Shown here: positions 16,180 to 24,994 of the stretch, piece after piece
How positions within the stretch are numbered: position 1 is the stretch's first letter
How the letters are laid out: each line of letters starts with the position of its first letter
Assembly: GCF_000151665.1 (NCBI RefSeq)
Contig: NW_013171816.1
Span: 5,001 to 69,000, forward strand
Length of the DNA stretch: 64,000 nt
Source: Blastocystis hominis
Lineage: Eukaryota > Sar > Bigyra > Opalinata > Blastocystidae
Direction of reading: 5' to 3'
Position numbers and translations under genes: made by a program
The notes under the pieces: generated by a model
The model's input: the letters and a program-made list of their open reading frames with translations, nothing else
What the model was told of the DNA's origin: nothing
Database searches by the model: none

Positions 16180-18582
16180 TTAGCCATTGAAACCCTGTGT
16201 AACGAACATATCCTTGATCGTGTTGTACGTATTTTGCAGATATTGCTCGAATTGTTGATCTACATTGACAGCAAACCGTTTGATCTTGTTTTTCATGTAG
16301 TCCAAATAATCAGGAGTTAGATCCTTACTATTAGCTACTCGTATGAAGAAACTCATCAGTTCGGGGTCTTCATTTCGATCACGATAAGCCCTGAAGAGAC
16401 GTGAGAATCCAAGGTCATTTGCAAATTGAGCGAAAACAGGATTGTTGAAATTGCGAGCAAGCAAACTTGAGAAAGCAATGAAATCTTCGCGAGTATCATC
16501 GCTTTCCCAACTTTCCTTGGTGTCATTAGAATCTTTACTTTCATACGCGTCAATCAAGGCTGCAGCTCGATTCACTTGATCGATTGCTTGAGGTGTGAAA
16601 CTAGCATTTACACTTTCAGATTGACGACCGTCCAGTACAATCACAGGTTGAATTTGTGGCTGATTCCGGAAATATTCATATGATTGCCAAATGGCATCCA
16701 TTAAGTTCTGGATTCCTCTCATATTCTGCTGATACAATTGTTGATATAATTGTTCCCGGGACAGCTGAGTATCAGCAAAATGATTACTCATTGTAGTAAT
16801 CAGCTGACCAGTTTGAGCATGTCCATCAACAACTGCATTACCAACATTTGTCAACAGGTTGTTAGTTTGAGTCTGATTGTCAGTGAGTTGGCTACTCATG
16901 GAATTGAATCCATTTGTCAACAGGTTACCAGTTTTAGTCTGATTGTCAGTGAGTTGATCAACAATTGCACCCGTAGAATCTTTGATTAACTTGGTTGTTT
17001 GAGCTTGTCCTTGTTCATATTGGTTACCCAGAGCATTCGTACCATCCAATAGTTGTTTCCTAGTTGCCTTTCCCTCTTCTTTAACAACTTTACCAAGAGT
17101 TACCAATTTCATATTCATAAGCGCTATTCTATTAGAAATACCTCTAAACAAAGGTGAGAATCGATTGAATGATTCAACCAACCGTTTGTTAATTGCTTCA
17201 TACGATTTTGACAACTCAGCAGATACAAATTGCTGAATGAAGCTGTTTCGCTCTAGCCATTGTTTCAAGAAATCATTGTATTGATCCGTCATGAACTCTG
17301 TCAATCCATCGATTCGCATTTCACTTTGGGTTGGAATCAATGCTTGGATATCAGCAATTGCAGGAGGATCAGGTTTGTTTTCAATTCCTTGGAGACGAGC
17401 TTCGACTTGTTGCAAATACTGATTACTATTTTCAATCACAGCCTTCTGTTGATTTACCAAGTCACCAATTTTCTGGATCAAATTGTCATCTCCTGTCGCA
17501 ATGCTTCTTGCCAGTTCAGCATACTTATCACTCAACGACTTGATTCCATCGTTCGTATTTGTCAATTTTGTTTGTACACCTTCCAACAATTCTAACATCT
17601 TAGGATAACCCTTGTCCTTATCTTCCAGGAAATTGATTCGTTGTGCTACAAAAGCTATTGCATTATAAATATTGCCAAGGTTCACCTGGATATCGAAACT
17701 CTTCATCACTCTAATCACTTCATTCAACTTCTTGATAATGGGCTTCACATCCATCTGTTGTACGATCTGATTCGTCACATTCAGAGGTTGTTGTTCAGGT
17801 TTGACCATCCATCGACCACGTTCAACACGACCTTCAGCTACCAAATCGTCGTATGCCTTTTTACCTCGTTGCGCTTTGTGCGTCTTACCAGGAACATATA
17901 CCGTGCTATTATCATCATTCCATAGTAGAAATACTCGCTCTGGATCACCTTGTGCTGTCACATTATCTCGCAAGCCAGAAAAATCATTATTAATTATTGC
18001 ACTCTGTTGAGCAAATGTGTTGATACTTTCTCCCATCTGTTTAGCTGCATTCGATATGCTGTCCGCAGCATTCTTCATCTCGTTGATGCTGTCTTCAAGA
18101 TCACCAGGTATATTCACGATTTGTGCATTGCCAACCTGTGTTCTCTGGTAGCGGATACGATAGGGTGATACTGGCTCATATCCAAATGGATTATCAAAGA
18201 TAGCTCGTTTCTCCATGTCAGACAACTTGTGATTCACAGACTGGACAATGATCTTGTTGAACTTATTGCCAATTTTAGCATTGTAGACCACGTTGTCCTC
18301 GAATGAGTACAACAGTACGTTCTCATCGTCAATTCGCTGCATTTGATATCCACGCATGTCAGAGACGGATACACGACGACGTTCAGCGGGTGAGAGATTC
18401 ATGTACGAATCAAACAAGGTTCGCTTCTGTCGCCATTGTTCGCTCCTCATTCGCTGTTGATTGAATTCACTTTCAACGACTTTATCGAAATAACGATTCA
18501 ACATCTTGTCCATCATGTTTCTCGACTTCACTTTGTGTGGCTTGTATCGAATGATTGGAATTGTAGCAACGTATTCATCCAT
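16180..18582 (-). CDS. long coiled-coil virion-associated protein, unknown
   Basis: 800 residues, Gln/Asn-rich, with long helical stretches from about residue 270 to 640. Near 560-615 the unit LTDNQT.T.NLLTN repeats three times. The N-terminal 160 residues look globular (YKPHKVKSRNMMDKML). It has no membrane helix and no hairpin insert. A scaffolding, tape-measure-like or capsid-lining role would fit its size and its place among the virion genes, but no family is recognised. It lies 3 bp after the 244-residue gene in a tight co-directional array. Confidence 0.65.
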   Translation of the reverse strand: MDEYVATIPIIRYKPHKVKSRNMMDKMLNRYFDKVVESEFNQQRMRSEQWRQKRTLFDSYMNLSPAERRRVSVSDMRGYQMQRIDDENVLLYSFEDNVVYNAKIGNKFNKIIVQSVNHKLSDMEKRAIFDNPFGYEPVSPYRIRYQRTQVGNAQIVNIPGDLEDSINEMKNAADSISNAAKQMGESINTFAQQSAIINNDFSGLRDNVTAQGDPERVFLLWNDDNSTVYVPGKTHKAQRGKKAYDDLVAEGRVERGRWMVKPEQQPLNVTNQIVQQMDVKPIIKKLNEVIRVMKSFDIQVNLGNIYNAIAFVAQRINFLEDKDKGYPKMLELLEGVQTKLTNTNDGIKSLSDKYAELARSIATGDDNLIQKIGDLVNQQKAVIENSNQYLQQVEARLQGIENKPDPPAIADIQALIPTQSEMRIDGLTEFMTDQYNDFLKQWLERNSFIQQFVSAELSKSYEAINKRLVESFNRFSPLFRGISNRIALMNMKLVTLGKVVKEEGKATRKQLLDGTNALGNQYEQGQAQTTKLIKDSTGAIVDQLTDNQTKTGNLLTNGFNSMSSQLTDNQTQTNNLLTNVGNAVVDGHAQTGQLITTMSNHFADTQLSREQLYQQLYQQNMRGIQNLMDAIWQSYEYFRNQPQIQPVIVLDGRQSESVNASFTPQAIDQVNRAAALIDAYESKDSNDTKESWESDDTREDFIAFSSLLARNFNNPVFAQFANDLGFSRLFRAYRDRNEDPELMSFFIRVANSKDLTPDYLDYMKNKIKRFAVNVDQQFEQYLQNTYNTIKDMFVTQGFNG

Positions 18583-18585
18583 TTA

Positions 18586-19320
18586 CTATGGGAGGAACAA
18601 TGTGGGGCGGCTTTGCCGTCTCCCCTTCTTTACTTTGGTGTAACAAGATATCGTGAATGAGATATACACATTGGAGTTCAAGGAGATCGGACGGTCATTC
18701 GCGTCCGTCAGTACCCAGTCAATGTAGTCCAGGTTCGATTGTTCAATCACATCGATCGATAGGTTGTCCCAGGTGATCATGTTGTTCAGTCCCATCGATA
18801 CATGAATCAGGTTATCGATCAACGGACTCTTCAGACCGAATGTTTGAGCATTGATACTACTGTAGACTCGGATCACACTCATGCCATTCGTGATGTCGTA
18901 GGGTTCACTCGCTACCATACCTGCCTCAACGATACCTTCCAACTTGAGGATACTCGTGTAATCAGGTGCGCCACTAAGGTCAACAGCGGTCGCCACATCA
19001 CTGTTCAAGTATGCTCGGTTGACATCGTCTACCTGGATGGAATCGGCTATCGCACGGCATAACTCGGTAATCGAGTAGTAGCCAGGACCGACGTTGTACA
19101 CCATTTCAAACCCTGACAGCATTTGAACCTTCACCACATTCATTGCACGAATGTTCCAGAGAGAAGTGGTATCGATCTTGCATGTAATCGAAGTGATCTT
19201 GTACACAAGGTCACGAGGCATGATCACTGTGTTGAACGTTTCATGGTATCGTTCGTTGTTCTTCGGAATTACTGTATTGTGGTTAATCACACTCACTGGT
19301 AGTGCACGATTATGACTCAT
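18586..19320 (-). CDS. minor virion protein with shared beta module (short paralogue)
   Basis: 244 residues. The central part (GYYSITELCRAIADSIQ..DLSGAPDYTSIL..YDITNGMSVIRVYSSI) and the end (YIDWVLTDANDRPISLNSNVYISFTI) match modules of the 1024-residue protein. Comparable proteins of unknown function are common in Polintons. The last 14 residues (KKGRRQSRPTLFLP) come from a hairpin at 18603-18625 that has moved the stop. The start overlaps the upstream gene by 11 bp. Confidence 0.65.
   Translation of the reverse strand: MSHNRALPVSVINHNTVIPKNNERYHETFNTVIMPRDLVYKITSITCKIDTTSLWNIRAMNVVKVQMLSGFEMVYNVGPGYYSITELCRAIADSIQVDDVNRAYLNSDVATAVDLSGAPDYTSILKLEGIVEAGMVASEPYDITNGMSVIRVYSSINAQTFGLKSPLIDNLIHVSMGLNNMITWDNLSIDVIEQSNLDYIDWVLTDANDRPISLNSNVYISFTISCYTKVKKGRRQSRPTLFLP
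18603..18625. repeat. hairpin at a gene 3' end
   Basis: GGGGCGGC-TTT-GCCGTCTCCCC, slightly decayed, next to TTTACTTTGG. It extends the C-terminus of the 244-residue protein. Confidence 0.7.
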
Positions 19321-19642
19321 TTATTGTGTGGAAGTGAATGCACACTGTAATCGGCATTGGCAGGGCAATCGTTGCACCGGTCTTATCGGTCAACGAGAAT
19401 GACCATTTGCGACTTTTGGGTACCACGACGTTCATGTGTGCATTCTCCGTAAACTCCTCGTTCAATACAACCAACGGAGACTGTCGTCGTTCTTGCATGT
19501 TGTTCACTCGATCAAGGACAAGGCAGGTGCCAGGCGATTCTCCCTTCATAGTCACTCTGTCGATTACCATGTCGCTTTTGATGAGATTGTTACTTGTGAA
19601 TTCATGTTCGTACGTTCGAGCAATGTTGAACACTAGATTCAT
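19310..19642 (-). CDS. small relative of the beta-module proteins
   Basis: 110 residues. The C-terminal WSFSLTDKTGATIALPMPIT resembles the WVLTDANDRPISL end of the 244-residue protein and FVFRDMDGKTMRL in the 1024-residue protein. The first half contains PGTCLVLDRVNNMQERRQSPL. It overlaps the next gene by 11 bp, suggesting coupled expression, and starts in AATAAATG. Confidence 0.6.
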   Translation of the reverse strand: MNLVFNIARTYEHEFTSNNLIKSDMVIDRVTMKGESPGTCLVLDRVNNMQERRQSPLVVLNEEFTENAHMNVVVPKSRKWSFSLTDKTGATIALPMPITVCIHFHTINES

Positions 19643-19680
19643 TTATTATTTCCTCCTGAAACGGTGAATCCGATTAGCAG

Positions 19681-22600
19681 TTACACGTTCCCAATGAACG
19701 ATAGCGGGTCACCATTTTCGTCCTTCAACTCGTACACGATTCGATCAAGCAATTCAGAACATGGTACCAACATGCGATTCTTGTAGAAGTAGTTCTTGTA
19801 CAAGCTGTCCATCGGGACATTCACAAGCAGTGGTATCGTCTTGCTTTTCACGATATTGCAATACAGCTGTATGTTCGATAGACCGTTCGTGATATCGACA
19901 GGATACTCGGCAACCATCGGACCATAGTTGGCATAGTACACACCATCGTCGAAAGGGATACGCCATGTATGCGATTGCGATCCTGAAGCGGGAACGATGG
20001 TTCCCAGGTTGCCACTCAACGAGAACACGTAGTCTGCGTGAATGTAGTACCCATCTGTCTCAGCTTTCCATCGTATGTTCAGTGCAGCCGAGTCAAAACA
20101 CTGGTTCATGTGCCATATCATGTCAGCCTGTGTCAACCGTGATGGTATGGTCCACGTGAATGTCTGAACGTCATCTGTGTACGTGATATCAGTCTCGGGG
20201 GAAGCACTGCTTCCCTCTTCGTCCAGTGTCATCATTCCGTACGGGAAGCGAATCGTCGTGTTAGCCGTGTACGACTCAGATTGTTCCCAGTCAACGAAGG
20301 TAGCCAATGATGGAACAACAACTTCATCATTCCCCACATAGTGGGGCAGCGAAGCTGCCCCGGGGAAGCTTTGCTTCCCCACATACGTAACACGTGTCGG
20401 TTGTATGAATTCGATCGACACAGCACGATCGGAATACGTACTACCTTTGATCATATTCGTCACATTCAGTCCATCGATGTTTGCCATCGCAAACTCGTAA
20501 GGTGATGTCAACTCGGGCATCCTGATGTAGTAATTGCGATAAAACTCGAAATAACAAGACAAATACACACCACCTGGTTCAGCGTATGGTCCGGGTATAA
20601 TCTTGAAACATGGATTATCACAAAACAATATGAATCGTGGTTCTGTACCATTTCGACATCCCATTCGTACTCGACCACCATTATCTGCAATGACATATAC
20701 CAAGTACCCTCCGAGAGACGCATCTACATATATCTTATTGATCACATTAGCGATCATATTCACGATATCAATAGCGCTATAATGACCTCGTTGGATTGTG
20801 AGAGGTCTTTCGCCATATCCACGTATTCCAAGTATAAAATTCGTCGTATCGATAAACACTCTCGTGTGATATATACTATCCTTGGAATACCAAGGTCCGA
20901 TCGAAGAACCATTCGATGACACCAAGTCACCTGTATTTTCCGATGTAATATGCAATTCCAATTCTGGTGCATAGTCCTTCGCAGTCCATGGCATGCTTTC
21001 TCTATTGTCATTCACCGTCCACGCAATCGCATTCTGGTGAGATGGAGGTAGTTCCATAGCACTCGCATATCGAGCATTGAGCTCATTAAAACATGTGGTT
21101 GTAAGAGTACTCATCTTGATCGGGGTAGACGTATCGTCCGTTATGTAGAATTCACCACTATCGAGTACTGAACCATCACCTAAACGCATCGTGTATGTCG
21201 CGATAGGCTTTAGCAGGAACCGATTATCATTCGTACGCATTTTCCAGTCATATGCAATAAAGGTGTTTGATCCTATGTACGCATGACCTCCAATACCTTG
21301 ATCATTCGTCATATCAGGTGGGGAATCGCTTTCAGGGTTGAACGAAGCTTCCACTGGTCGTTCGATGCACAGATTGCGTACCGTTGATGCCAATTTGAAC
21401 CATGGAGTCCAACCAAAATCATTGATCGTCGTGTCAACACTGGATCGATCGAAATACCACGATTCACTTCCCTGAACGTTGAAGCGAACATGATCATCCT
21501 CGATCGTCATGGATATGAGAGGAAGCACTTTCACCATTTCAGCACCGACAGCCTCGATGAACTCGCTGAACGTGTAGTAACCGACAGGCAATGTCAACAT
21601 GTGCGAGACAGTGCCATCAGTAACAACCACGTGATTACACGAGGAAGACATGTAGTACCGTTTCGGATTATCAAGTCCTTTCACCAAGATGTCCGATTCG
21701 AATCCGAGGATCGACCTGATCTCTGGTGCATTCGTGAAATCGATCATGTAGAAGTGATCTACCGTGATGTGGAACGCATTCTCACCGCTATACACCAATT
21801 CGAACAGGGCATCACTTGCATTCAGCTTTGCAATGATCGTTTCGATGTCGTATGCACCGCGTGGTATCGCGATCTCTTGAATCGTACTGCCAGCATTGAT
21901 TAGCACCACTTGATCAGTCGGCACATTGTGCAACACGAAGTCCGTATACAACGACACAGACGAGATGTAGCACTGGTCGAACGAGAGAGAATTGTCCAGC
22001 TTCACTTCCTTCTTGGTGGTATTACCGAACACTTCGATCATGGAGAACTGGTTTGCAGAGACAATCGATGAAGGCACTTCATCATACACGTCCTCAATCG
22101 TCAACTGGAGTTCGAATTCGCCGTTCAGTCGCATCGTCTTGCCATCCATATCGCGGAACACGAACATCAATTGATCAAACCGAGTGATCATTGGAATGCA
22201 CACGTCTTCCACAGTTCGCACGTAGTCAGCCGTTGGATCGTCAATGATCATCGTGGTGAGCAGGTTGTTGTTCTGGTTGGCAATCTTCAGGTCCGATGAT
22301 CGCACGATCGTCGAGTAGACCTGGATCACTTGGCGATTTCGCGTGATATCAATCACGTTCGATCCACTGAACGAAGCAGGTAGAATGACCGTTCGTCCAT
22401 CGAAGCCGAGGATCTCACGAATGTCAGGTGCATCCGTGAAATCAATGGTGTGTGGGGACTGAATCCAGATACAGCCGAACGACGAGGCATTCGTCGATAT
22501 CGAGAATGTAGTATCGGTCATGGTATTGAGCAAGGCAATGATCTCACTGATCGTGTAATAACCAGCAGGGATCGTCACTTTCTCATCATTGCTGTTAGTA

Positions 22601-22755
22601 ATCACATTGGTCGTGTCTACGTTATTAAACATCGAACCATTAGGATGAAACAGGACAGTCATGGAAGTGATGTAGGGATTCTTGTACTTGTACGGATTAA
22701 CCCATGTAAATGAGCCGTTGGTAGGTGAGCCTTGAATAAGCATGGAGTAGTGCAT
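19681..22755 (-). CDS. large multi-module beta-rich virion protein
   Basis: 1024 residues built of at least four copies of one module: a strand pair, then an IP.GYYT.SEII..LN helix, a DFTDAPDIREILGF turn, an ITN...IQVYSTIV strand, and a FVFRDMDG...L closing segment. Copies begin near residues 20, 270, 400 and 830. Two hairpin inserts are in frame (KQSFPGAASLPH from 20342-20381, and EEGSSASPE near 20205). It is probably a vertex, spike or minor capsid component; this is inferred from its place and repeats. Unlike most of its neighbours its ATG is in GACCATG rather than TAAATG. Confidence 0.7.
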   Translation of the reverse strand: MHYSMLIQGSPTNGSFTWVNPYKYKNPYITSMTVLFHPNGSMFNNVDTTNVITNSNDEKVTIPAGYYTISEIIALLNTMTDTTFSISTNASSFGCIWIQSPHTIDFTDAPDIREILGFDGRTVILPASFSGSNVIDITRNRQVIQVYSTIVRSSDLKIANQNNNLLTTMIIDDPTADYVRTVEDVCIPMITRFDQLMFVFRDMDGKTMRLNGEFELQLTIEDVYDEVPSSIVSANQFSMIEVFGNTTKKEVKLDNSLSFDQCYISSVSLYTDFVLHNVPTDQVVLINAGSTIQEIAIPRGAYDIETIIAKLNASDALFELVYSGENAFHITVDHFYMIDFTNAPEIRSILGFESDILVKGLDNPKRYYMSSSCNHVVVTDGTVSHMLTLPVGYYTFSEFIEAVGAEMVKVLPLISMTIEDDHVRFNVQGSESWYFDRSSVDTTINDFGWTPWFKLASTVRNLCIERPVEASFNPESDSPPDMTNDQGIGGHAYIGSNTFIAYDWKMRTNDNRFLLKPIATYTMRLGDGSVLDSGEFYITDDTSTPIKMSTLTTTCFNELNARYASAMELPPSHQNAIAWTVNDNRESMPWTAKDYAPELELHITSENTGDLVSSNGSSIGPWYSKDSIYHTRVFIDTTNFILGIRGYGERPLTIQRGHYSAIDIVNMIANVINKIYVDASLGGYLVYVIADNGGRVRMGCRNGTEPRFILFCDNPCFKIIPGPYAEPGGVYLSCYFEFYRNYYIRMPELTSPYEFAMANIDGLNVTNMIKGSTYSDRAVSIEFIQPTRVTYVGKQSFPGAASLPHYVGNDEVVVPSLATFVDWEQSESYTANTTIRFPYGMMTLDEEGSSASPETDITYTDDVQTFTWTIPSRLTQADMIWHMNQCFDSAALNIRWKAETDGYYIHADYVFSLSGNLGTIVPASGSQSHTWRIPFDDGVYYANYGPMVAEYPVDITNGLSNIQLYCNIVKSKTIPLLVNVPMDSLYKNYFYKNRMLVPCSELLDRIVYELKDENGDPLSFIGNV
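20342..20381. repeat. canonical double hairpin inside a virion gene
   Basis: GGGGCAGC-GAA-GCTGCCCC abuts GGGGAAGC-TTT-GCTTCCCC: two 19-nt arms with 3-nt loops. This is the cleanest copy of the family. A single weaker copy (GGGGGAAGC-ACT-GCTTCCC) lies at about 20197-20213. Confidence 0.9.
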
Positions 22756-22807
22756 GGTCTTTCTCTCTTTACCTTAGTCAACAAGACAATGGGGAGGAAT
22801 CGAAGCA

Positions 22808-22889
22808 GGGAGAGGCGTAGCCTCTCCCGGGGCAACGAGGGACGACGAAGTCGTCCCGGGGGAGCATAGCTCCCCCACGTAGTTGCCCC
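22808..22889. repeat. nested double-hairpin cluster next to the right TIR
   Basis: GGGAGAGGC-GTA-GCCTCTCCC is followed by GGGGCAAC..GTTGCCCC. The loop of the latter contains GGACGAC-GAA-GTCGTCC and GGGGGAGC-ATA-GCTCCCCC. The cluster is intergenic, between the 1024-residue gene and the terminal repeat. Confidence 0.87.
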
Positions 22890-22896
22890 ATCACAT

Positions 22897-23111
22897 CCAT
22901 GGATACCATGGCCTACAATGGAAGTCAGGTTAACATTGGCCGAAATTGGCAGTCATGGGTTTCCGCGCGTTTCTTGTTATGGACATCGAGGTGAACAGGT
23001 AGACAATGGCAGAAAATGGCCGAAAATGGTCGAAAATGGTCGAAAATTGATTTCCGCGGTTATTTGGTAGGAAATGGATTTCCGCGTGTTTTACGCCATT
23101 TCCCTACTACT
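22897..23111 (-). repeat. right terminal inverted repeat
   Basis: Inverted copy of 223-506 without the 80-bp duplication and with one extra 11-bp unit (CGAAAATGGT twice). It ends CCCTACTACT at the junction with AT-rich host DNA. Confidence 0.93.
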
Positions 23112-23199
23112 AATAATCCATGACGTGTGTTCTATCGAGAAATAATGAACCAGATCTTGTTTCCAAAAAAACCGTTTTACCATATTTCTTTTCATTTCC

Positions 23200-24162
23200 A
23201 TGCAAAAGTTTGCTGATTTTGTCAATTCTGCTATTAGTAACTATCATATTGATAGTTCCATCATCCAAAATGTGCAGGGATGCTTGGGTAAAGAAATGAA
23301 ACCAAATGGCTGGATTTTACTCATATTGAGTAATAGAGAATGTTTAGTATTGCAATTCAATAATGGAGTATTCATGAATCAAGGATTTGTACTCAATGAG
23401 CAGAAAGTGTTGAAAGTGTTTGGAAATCATCAAATTGGTGATATTTCATATAATGAAGAATTCTTGGTAGAAGGAATCGTGGATTTGGATCATGGAAGTC
23501 GATTTGAAGGATTGGTATTGGCAGAAAACAATTTTGGAATTCCATTTGGATATGGTGAAATGTATGATGATGATGGAATATTGGTGTACAAGGGCATAAT
23601 GATCAATTGGAAACGATTTGGATATGGAACGAGTTATCATAATAATGGTTTGATTGAATATGAAGGATATTGGTATGATGATAAGCGATTTGGTAATGGA
23701 AAAGTGTATGATCGATATGGTAAATTAGTGAATGAATGTGAATGGTGCAATGGAATTGAATGTGATATTGAATATGAAGGAGATGGAAGCAAACCACTGA
23801 ATATGGGAATGAAACATTTGAAACTGAGTGACAATTGTGTCTTGGTTGATTGGGATGTTTCATTGTTGTATAATTTGGAATCAATCGAAATCGGCGATCA
23901 TTGTTTTGGATCAGTGCAAACATTCCAAATCGATGGATTGAATCGATTGAAAACTATCAAAATCGGAAACAATTCATTCACTAAAGTGAAAAGTACTGAC
24001 GAGTGGGAATTCAATAAAGTCAACAACAAATCAAAATCATTCCACATATTGAATTGTGAATCATTGGAATCCATTCAAATTGGTACAATTGGAAGAGAAT
24101 CTGGCAATTTCTATAATAGTTCATTTGTGATTCGAGGTATTGATATGATATTGAGTATTTGA
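23200..24162 (+). CDS. MORN-repeat and BspA-type leucine-rich-repeat protein
   Basis: 320 residues. Residues 110-190 hold three MORN-like units (FGYGEMYDDDGILVYKG, FGYGTSYHNNGLIEYEG, FGNGKVYDRYG). After them come BspA-like leucine-rich repeats (LESIEIGDHCF, LKTIKIGNNSF, LESIQIGTIG). MORN units usually bind membranes or partners; the leucine-rich part is probably for protein binding. The frame stops at 24162, but the repeats continue downstream in broken frames, so this gene is likely truncated. It begins 88 bp right of the element. Confidence 0.6.
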   Translation: MQKFADFVNSAISNYHIDSSIIQNVQGCLGKEMKPNGWILLILSNRECLVLQFNNGVFMNQGFVLNEQKVLKVFGNHQIGDISYNEEFLVEGIVDLDHGSRFEGLVLAENNFGIPFGYGEMYDDDGILVYKGIMINWKRFGYGTSYHNNGLIEYEGYWYDDKRFGNGKVYDRYGKLVNECEWCNGIECDIEYEGDGSKPLNMGMKHLKLSDNCVLVDWDVSLLYNLESIEIGDHCFGSVQTFQIDGLNRLKTIKIGNNSFTKVKSTDEWEFNKVNNKSKSFHILNCESLESIQIGTIGRESGNFYNSSFVIRGIDMILSI

Positions 24163-24660
24163 ATGATGCATAGGTCTTCCAAATCTACAATCCATTACAT
24201 TAGGTGATTGTGCATTCCAAGAATCCTTCTCAACAATAATTGAAAGTATTGAATGAATTCGAATGAAATGATTGATGTAGATCTTCCATCATTACAATCC
24301 ATTCAACTCGGTAAATGGGCACTTGCTGGAAGAAGGAATTATTCAAGTTCATTGATAATGCGAAGTAATAATGAATTGATTGGTTATGATTTGTATTGTA
24401 GATCTTCCAAATCTAACATCAATAACTTCCAAAGATTGGAGTTTCTTTTCTCCTCTTGTTGTAACATTGGAAAGTATTTCTGCATATTGAATATTGATAG
24501 TATTTAGATATTCCAAATCTACAAAATGTCAAGCTACCTACTTCATTCGGGTATGTTCGATGGAAATCAATTTCGAGTATAGTTTGATTGATTTGATTTG
24601 ATTCATAGATGTTTCTTCCATTCTCGCTGATCTTGTCCACGAAATCAAGCATTAAATCTA
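24163..24660 (+). pseudogene. decayed leucine-rich-repeat tail
   Basis: The phrase LPNLQSITLGD or its remains recurs at about 24172, 24284, 24408 and 24508 (for example LPSLQSIQLGKWALAG), interrupted by several stops and frame changes. It is the broken 3' part of the MORN/leucine-rich gene to its left. Confidence 0.6.
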
Positions 24661-24994
24661 TAATATTGATTTGATTTGATATGATTTGTTCAGTGATTCG
24701 TCATTGTTTAGGAACATTTCCATTGATTGACTGATTGATTGTTTGTATGTTTGTTTCAAACCGATTCTTGATCACAATTCATGATTCTATAATTATCAAA
24801 ATATCAATCCTGCCTGATTATTATGATGTTCTTCTTTACCATTTTAACAATGATACTGAATTATAACTGTTGTTTCTATCAATCAATCAATCATTGTATT
24901 CTATGTTTATTATTATTAAAATTGTTTTTGTATAGTTAATCCTTTTTTTTTAACAAATTCAAGTATGTCTATCACCTTAACCTTTATTTCCACT
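24661..24994. other. AT-rich intergenic DNA
   Basis: Simple GATT-type repeats and A/T runs; no gene seen. Confidence 0.6.

Larger units (their letters stand above)
223..23111. mobile_element. complete Polinton/Maverick-type integrated virus element
   Basis: The 22.9-kb unit is bounded by inverted repeats and carries a protein-primed DNA polymerase B, DDE integrase, A32-like ATPase, adenain-like protease and a capsid candidate, which together define Polintons. The ends read AGTAGTAGGG and CCCTACTACT; AG..CT termini are typical of the group. All the hallmark frames are open; one fibre-like gene is frameshifted. I could not find the expected 6-bp target duplication: the left flank reads CATCAGGG and the right flank AATAATCC. 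The element is visibly richer in GC than the AT-rich DNA on its right. Confidence 0.93.

Noticed and set aside
223-23111. Possibility of a retrotransposon or giant-virus fragment
   Set aside because: There is no reverse transcriptase, and the protein-primed polymerase, integrase, ATPase, protease and terminal repeats together specify a Polinton.
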